Below, one piece after another: positions 42,956 through 47,184 of a DNA stretch of 47,184 bases; the stretch's first letter is position 1, and each line of letters starts with the position of its first letter. This stretch comes from Actinobacteria bacterium OV450 (GTDB taxonomy: Bacteria > Actinomycetota > Actinomycetes > Streptomycetales > Streptomycetaceae), in NCBI GenBank assembly GCA_001298555.1, contig LJCW01000333.1, forward strand, positions 1-47,184, in the 5' to 3' direction. The notes under the pieces were generated by a model. That model saw only the letters and a program-made list of their open reading frames with translations. It searched no databases and had not been told where the DNA came from. The position numbers and the translations under genes are program-made.

Positions 42956-44593
42956 TCAGCTCAGGGCGGTGATCACCTCCTTCGCCGCCCGCTCCCCCTC
43001 GGTGGCCCCGCCTTCCATGAACCCTTGGAAGTCGTAGCTGCAGTGCTCGCCGCCGATGTGGATCCGGCCCTGAGCCGTGCCTTCGTACTTCGCGTACTTG
43101 TGCAAGTAGCCCGTCGGCCAGTACGAGTAAGCGCCCAACGAGTACGGGTTGCGGTGCCAGGCCGACAGCTGGGCCCGCCCGGTCCAGGCCGCCTTGGTGC
43201 CCGGGAAGAATCGGTCGATTCCGGTGAGCATCCGGCCCGCGAGGGTGCGTACGTAGGGGTCGGAGTCGGTGGCGAAGGGGCTCCCCGGCGTGAGCGAGCC
43301 GGCCAGTGTGCCCCCGCCGTACTGGAGCAGGATGCCCCCGTTGCCCGGCTGGACCTTCGTGGTGTCCCAGGTCTGCTGGACGTCGAGGTCGGTGAAACAG
43401 TCGCCGGCGGAGACTCCGGGCCAGGGGCCGGTGCCGCGCCAGGGGCGGCTGGTGAACTGCATGTTGAGCTTGGTGCAGTAGCCCATGCGGGCGTCACGCA
43501 GCAAGTTCGTCATCAGTGGGTCGAAGCCGGCACCGGTGATGTCGATCCGCTGGAGGATCGGCAGCGGCACGCACAGGATCGTGTGGTCGGCCGTGACCGT
43601 GCGGGTGGCGCCGGCGTCGTTGAAGGTCAGCGTCTGGGTGCCGTCGGCCGCGACGCGGACGGCGACCAGTTCACGGCCCATGACGAGTGAACCGGCGGGA
43701 AGGGAGTTGGCGATGGCGTTCGGCAGCTGATCGTTGCCGCCGACGATGTGGTATCGCTCGTTGGACAGGCCCCAGACGTTGAAGTTGCCGGGGTTGGGCT
43801 GGTAGCCCATCAACAGGACGAGGGCGAGGGCGGACTGCCGGTCGGTGTCGGCCCCGTACTCGACGTTGTACGCCACGTCGATGAAGCGGCCGAGCTGCGA
43901 GCCGTGGCCGCCGGGGATCCTGGTCTCGATCCACTCGTACAAGGTCATGTTGTCGAGGGCGGTACCCGCCGGGGTGGTCGAGTTCCAGGAGACCTCTCCG
44001 GCGTTCTGGAGGTCGCGGTGCAACGCCTGGTAGACGGCGTTGAAGTCCACGTCGGCCTGAGCGCGCGGGTAGTAGGTGCCGTTGAACCAGAGCACTTCCT
44101 CGGCGCCGTTCGGTCCGCCGCCCAGGAAGTCCTCGGTCGGCAGGTTGAAGCGGCGGCACAGCTCCAGGATCTTCTTGTGGCTGGTGTCGATCAGCTCGCC
44201 GCCGATCTCGGAGGTCTGGCCGTAGGCCCACAGGGAGCGCTGGCTCCACATCCGGCCGCCGACCCGGCTCGGATTGGCCTCGTACAGCGTGCAGTCGACG
44301 CCCGCGTCCTTGAGCGTGAGGGCGGCGGTCAGCCCCGAGATGCCGGCGCCGACTATGGCCACCCGGGCGGGGGTGACGGGCTTCTTCACGGGGAGGGCAT
44401 CGACGGCGTGGGCGCTCGTGGAAGCCCCTGCCGCCGAGGCGAAGGCGGTGCCCAGCCCGAGGGCGGCGGCCCGTCCCATGAGCTGTCGCCTGGTGGAGCC
44501 GCGGACCTCGTCGACGGGCAGGCCGAGCCGGCGGGCCGCAGCGTGTTCGGCGGCGAGCCGTCGGAGCGCGTGCATCAGGGGCGTGCGTGCCAT
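42956..44593 (-). CDS. Flavin-containing amine oxidase with Tat signal
   Basis: A 545-residue FAD enzyme of the monoamine oxidase type. It starts with a signal that looks like twin-arginine export (TRRQLMGRAAALGLGTAFAS, arginines 35-36). The FAD motif is VAIVGAGISGLTAALTLKDA at residues 78-97, and NPSRVGGRMWSQRSLW is the second FAD-binding segment typical of amine oxidases. Near the end are YWPTGYLHKYAKYEGTAQGR and RIHIGGEHCSYDFQGFMEGG, which close the FAD site. The enzyme probably oxidises amines or polyamines, releasing aldehyde, ammonia and peroxide. It lies 15 bp after the permease gene in one operon. Whether it is really exported is uncertain. Confidence 0.9.
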   Translation of the reverse strand: MARTPLMHALRRLAAEHAAARRLGLPVDEVRGSTRRQLMGRAAALGLGTAFASAAGASTSAHAVDALPVKKPVTPARVAIVGAGISGLTAALTLKDAGVDCTLYEANPSRVGGRMWSQRSLWAYGQTSEIGGELIDTSHKKILELCRRFNLPTEDFLGGGPNGAEEVLWFNGTYYPRAQADVDFNAVYQALHRDLQNAGEVSWNSTTPAGTALDNMTLYEWIETRIPGGHGSQLGRFIDVAYNVEYGADTDRQSALALVLLMGYQPNPGNFNVWGLSNERYHIVGGNDQLPNAIANSLPAGSLVMGRELVAVRVAADGTQTLTFNDAGATRTVTADHTILCVPLPILQRIDITGAGFDPLMTNLLRDARMGYCTKLNMQFTSRPWRGTGPWPGVSAGDCFTDLDVQQTWDTTKVQPGNGGILLQYGGGTLAGSLTPGSPFATDSDPYVRTLAGRMLTGIDRFFPGTKAAWTGRAQLSAWHRNPYSLGAYSYWPTGYLHKYAKYEGTAQGRIHIGGEHCSYDFQGFMEGGATEGERAAKEVITALS

Positions 44594-44608
44594 GGCGGTG
44601 GTCCCTTC

Positions 44609-46129
44609 TCAGACGGTCGCGGCGGAGGGGGCGGGCTCTTCGGTGCGCTCGGCCGCGTCTTCCAGGACGACACGGCCGATGATCTCGTAGCGCTCGGGGG
44701 CCTTGAACTTGAGCCACAGGCCCAGTGCCAGGCCACCGAAGAACACCACGCCGACGATCCACGGGATCAGCGTGAAGAAGACGGAGTCGGCGGCGAGTCC
44801 GGCAGCCGTCTTCATGTTGAGCAGGAGGAGGACCACCACGGCGGCCATGGCGACGCCGCCGACCAGCGGGGCGGTGAAGGTGCGGAACCAGTGCCGGTCC
44901 TCGGGGTGGTTCTTGCGGAAGTAGCCGATCACGGCGAAGGAGCACAGGGTCTGCACGATGAGGATCGCCATCGTGCCGAGGATCGCGAGCAGCGTGTACA
45001 GGTGGATGTACGGGTCCTGTCCGGTCAGCCAGAACAGCGCGACCAGGGTGGTGGCGATGACCGTCTGCACCAGGGAGGAGATGTACGGGGAGCCGTGCCT
45101 GGCGTGCGTACGACCGAGACCGGGGTGGAGGAAGCCCTCGCGGCCGATGGCGTAGAGGTAGCGCGCGGCGCACTGGTGGAAGGCCATGCCGCAGGCGAAG
45201 GAGCCGGTGAGGAGCAGCCACTGGAAGGCGTCCACGGCCCAGGAGCCGATGAAGGTCCGGGTGGGCGCGAAGAAGAGGTCGAGCGGGCTTGCGGAGGCGG
45301 AGAGTTCCACGGACTCCGCGAGTCCGTTGCCGGCGATGGTCATCCACGAGACGTAGATGTAGAAGAGGCCGACGCCGACGACGGAGATCAGGGTCGCCTT
45401 GGGGATGACCCGCTTCGGGTCGCGCGACTCCTCCCCGTACATGGCGGTGGATTCGAATCCCACCCAGGACCAGAAGGCGAAGAACAGGCCGAGGCCGGCG
45501 GAGGTTCCTGTGAAGGCGTTCTTCGGGTTGACGGGCTCGAGCGGGATCCCGTCCGGACCGCCGCCCGCGATCAGTACGGCAGTGGCGACGGCGAAGAGGA
45601 CGGCGATCTCGGCGACGAGCATTGCGCCCAGTGCCTTGGCGGTGAGGTTGATGTCGAAGTGCGCGAGAGCGGCGGTGATGGCGAGCATGGCGGTCGCGTA
45701 CACGATCCAGGGCAGGTCGATGCCGAGCTGATCGTGGACGGTGGTCTTGGTGAAGTAGGAGAACACGCCCACGATCGAGGCCTCGAAGACGATGTACGCG
45801 AGGACCGCGAGCATGCCGGAGGCCATGCCGGCGATCCGGCCGAGGCCGTGCGAGATGTACCCGTAGAAGGCACCGGCCGCGGTGATCCGCTTGGCCATGG
45901 CCACGTAGCCGACGGCGAAGACGGTGAGGACGGCAGTCGCGAAGAGGTACCCGGCGGGAGCGCCGATCCCGTTGCCGAAGCCGACGGCGATGGGGAGGTT
46001 GCCGGTCATCGCTGTGATCGGGGCGGCCGTGGCGACGGCCATGAAGACGACGCCCACCAGGCCCACCGAATTGGCTTTGAGCCGCTGGACCTGTGGTGCG
46101 CCGCCACCGGTTCTGTTATCCGTGCTCAT
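44609..46129 (-). CDS. APC-family amino acid/polyamine permease
   Basis: A 506-residue transporter with about 12 membrane helices. The APC superfamily is clear from the N-terminal NSVGLVGVVFMAVATAAPIT, from ITAAGAFYGYISHGLGRIAG and from SWVGFESTAMYGEESRDPKR in the middle. The ATG has GAGGAG at good spacing. It should import an amino acid or amine across the membrane. The adjoining amine oxidase suggests that the imported compound is its substrate, for example an aromatic amine or a polyamine. Regulation is not visible in the window. Confidence 0.92.
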   Translation of the reverse strand: MSTDNRTGGGAPQVQRLKANSVGLVGVVFMAVATAAPITAMTGNLPIAVGFGNGIGAPAGYLFATAVLTVFAVGYVAMAKRITAAGAFYGYISHGLGRIAGMASGMLAVLAYIVFEASIVGVFSYFTKTTVHDQLGIDLPWIVYATAMLAITAALAHFDINLTAKALGAMLVAEIAVLFAVATAVLIAGGGPDGIPLEPVNPKNAFTGTSAGLGLFFAFWSWVGFESTAMYGEESRDPKRVIPKATLISVVGVGLFYIYVSWMTIAGNGLAESVELSASASPLDLFFAPTRTFIGSWAVDAFQWLLLTGSFACGMAFHQCAARYLYAIGREGFLHPGLGRTHARHGSPYISSLVQTVIATTLVALFWLTGQDPYIHLYTLLAILGTMAILIVQTLCSFAVIGYFRKNHPEDRHWFRTFTAPLVGGVAMAAVVVLLLLNMKTAAGLAADSVFFTLIPWIVGVVFFGGLALGLWLKFKAPERYEIIGRVVLEDAAERTEEPAPSAATV

Positions 46130-46243
46130 GGCTCCTCGTTCCTGTCGTGAGGGCGCTCACTCTCTCCTCGCGTGACCTATCCCACAATCGGCATGTAGTC
46201 CGGTAATTCCCTTGGCGGGGCGACGGGTTGTCGGGCTTGACGG

Positions 46244-46265
46244 CGGGCGCTGCGCTCAGCGCCCG
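46244..46265. repeat. Perfect 8-bp hairpin
   Basis: CGGGCGCT (46244-46251) and AGCGCCCG (46258-46265) pair exactly around a 6-base loop. It lies between the permease promoter and the RHS remnant and may be a terminator remnant. Confidence 0.45.
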
Positions 46266-46349
46266 AGGACGCCTACGACGACGGAAACCAGGTCGCGTCG
46301 GCTCGGCCGGGCACCTCGACACCGGGCTGACCGACGAGCGCGCGGACAC

Positions 46350-46645
46350 CGGGACGCGGCTCACCGGGCCGGCGGAGTCCGCTACGAGCACGACGCCCAG
46401 GGCCGTGTGGTAATGCGGCAGGAGACCCGGCTGCCGCAGAAGCCGGACACCGGGCCCCACACATGGGACGCGACGGCCGGCTTACCGGTGTGACGACCGA
46501 CAGCCGGTCCTTCGCCATGGTCACCGACCTGGTGGCTATTCCGACGGAGGTACTGGACGAGCAGGGCGCGATCACCGGCATGCACGTTCCACGGTGTGGG
46601 GCAAGACGACCTGGAACCGCGACGCTGGGGCCGTCGCTGCAAGCG
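46350..46645 (+). pseudogene. RHS / YD-repeat protein remnant
   Basis: Three pieces in three frames match the end of Streptomyces RHS-repeat proteins: GVRYEHDAQGRVVMRQETRL (with the YD-repeat pattern), then SRSFAMVTDLVAIPTEVLDE, then RSTVWGKTTWNRDAGAVA. They are in the right order but joined by frameshifts near 46480 and 46580, and part of the core is missing between the first two. The full proteins are very large and often part of secreted toxin systems. This is a small relic. Confidence 0.65.
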
Positions 46646-46762
46646 GGGCGGGGCGCCGGGAAGCAAAGGCTCATGCCCAGGGCCGAGCAGGAGCATCGAA
46701 CCCGTACGGACGCCTTATCTCGTCGCGCATCGCGCATCGCGCAGCCGGGTGAAGAATTCACC

Positions 46763-46969
46763 ATGGGCCTGTCCAAAGGCCAGTCGCCGACCACCCCGGT
46801 GGCGGAGAAGCACTACGCCGAGCCGCCGCGGGCCGTCGCGGCGTGGCGGCAGGACGGCGGCACGCTGGTGCTCGTGGTGGAACCGGTCTCCGCGTCGGCT
46901 GCTCCGACGGCGCCACCCGCCAGTTCGCCGCCGACGCGCTGGCGGACCAGTGCACTGGGCGATAGCTGA
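46763..46969 (+). pseudogene. Decayed hypothetical reading frame
   Basis: From ATG 46763 the frame gives MGLSKGQSPTTPVAEKHYAE and WRQDGGTLVLVVEPVSASAA, which is protein-like. The coding character then moves to another frame (DGATRQFAADALADQCTGR, ending near 46970), so the gene has a frameshift around 46890-46910. The family is not recognised. Confidence 0.4.
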
Positions 46970-47076
46970 TGACGTCCCGGCCCGGCAAAGCCAGGGTCTC
47001 GGGCAGTGCTCCCCGCTCCCTGCCGCCAAGGGACGCGACGGACGCCGGGCTCTACGCCTAGGCCGTTTCTTAGCGA

Positions 47077-47184
47077 TCACCTCGCGGCCCAGATGTGGAT
47101 GGCAGCGAGGTGTAAAGCCGCCTGGTAGATGGTTGCCGTCTTGTCGTAGCGGGTGGCCAGGCCACGCCACTGCTTGAGCTTGTT
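47077..47184 (-). CDS. IS5-type transposase, 3' end, cut by the window edge
   Basis: The minus-strand frame ends NKLKQWRGLATRYDKTATIY then QAALHLAAIHIWAAR and TGA at 47077. This is the C-terminus of IS5-group transposases, right after the last catalytic Glu. The rest of the gene lies past position 47184. The sequence AGGCCGTTTCTTAGCGATC at about 47060-47078 just downstream of the stop may be the end of the element. Confidence 0.8.
   Translation of the reverse strand, partial: NKLKQWRGLATRYDKTATIYQAALHLAAIHIWAAR

Larger units (their letters stand above)
46130..47076. other. Degenerate region with gene remnants
   Basis: No intact gene. It holds a hairpin at 46244, an RHS-repeat fragment at 46350 and a decayed frame at 46763. 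The promoter of the permease lies at the left end. Confidence 0.5.

Noticed and set aside
43748..46150. Open frame of 800 residues opposite the permease and amine oxidase
   Set aside because: Its product is a low-complexity string of G, E, V, D and A without motifs. The opposite strand encodes clear enzymes.

Overview
The very high GC content, GTG/ATG starts with GGAGG-type ribosome binding sites, actinobacterial QcrB/CtaD/CtaF respiratory subunits, a CBS protein like mycobacterial Hrp1 and a crtEIB / crtYTU carotenoid locus all point to a Streptomyces chromosome. The density of insertion sequences and broken genes suggests an accessory region such as a chromosome arm. The species cannot be read from this window.

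Layout. 0.4-2.2 kb: a NarL-type two-component pair (regulator then kinase). 2.8-5.1 kb: a small membrane protein, then an IS5-family element with inverted ends that carries a winged-helix-like passenger gene. 5.4-9.3 kb: a secreted I42-like protein, a small hypothetical, an arsenate-reductase fragment, a glyoxalase/patatin pair behind a MerR-type promoter, and a hypothetical. 9.3-11.5 kb: a frameshifted IS110 transposase, a YunG-family protein and a very strong hairpin. 11.7-14.8 kb: Hrp1-like CBS protein, CorA, two small proteins and MscL. 15-17.2 kb: a membrane protein with a possible nonsense interruption, then a divergent HxlR regulator and imine-reductase-like dehydrogenase with a shared operator. 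17.4-22 kb: broken genes (frameshifted hypothetical, integrase piece, two IS5 pieces) mixed with two lipoproteins and a zinc alcohol dehydrogenase. 22.1-26.7 kb: a P-loop protein, then ctaD-ctaF facing a convergent qcrB, which looks like a partial second copy of aerobic respiration genes. 27.1-34.1 kb: a lipoprotein/membrane-protein operon, small proteins, a broken short-chain dehydrogenase and two unrecognised membrane proteins, one with lower GC.

34.2-42.9 kb is the functional core, a carotenoid cluster of two divergent operons. On the plus strand crtE-crtI-crtB and a Rieske protein overlap by ATGA junctions; on the minus strand crtY-crtT-crtU. Together they would make GGPP, phytoene, lycopene, beta-carotene and then the aromatic carotenoid isorenieratene. 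The 243-bp divergent promoter region contains a triple 12-bp repeat in the crtY leader and three CGGATGC boxes. 43-46.1 kb holds an amino acid/polyamine-type permease and a Tat-signal flavin amine oxidase, probably one catabolic operon. The window ends in an RHS-repeat remnant, another remnant and the 3' end of an IS5-type transposase cut by the edge.

I see no CRISPR array, rRNA or tRNA, no complete biosynthetic cluster besides the carotenoid one, and no convincing defence system. The most unusual items are the IS5-like element with a passenger gene, the crtY leader repeats, the Rieske protein in the carotenoid operon, the partial respiratory set and the unrecognised lipoprotein/membrane-protein operon.
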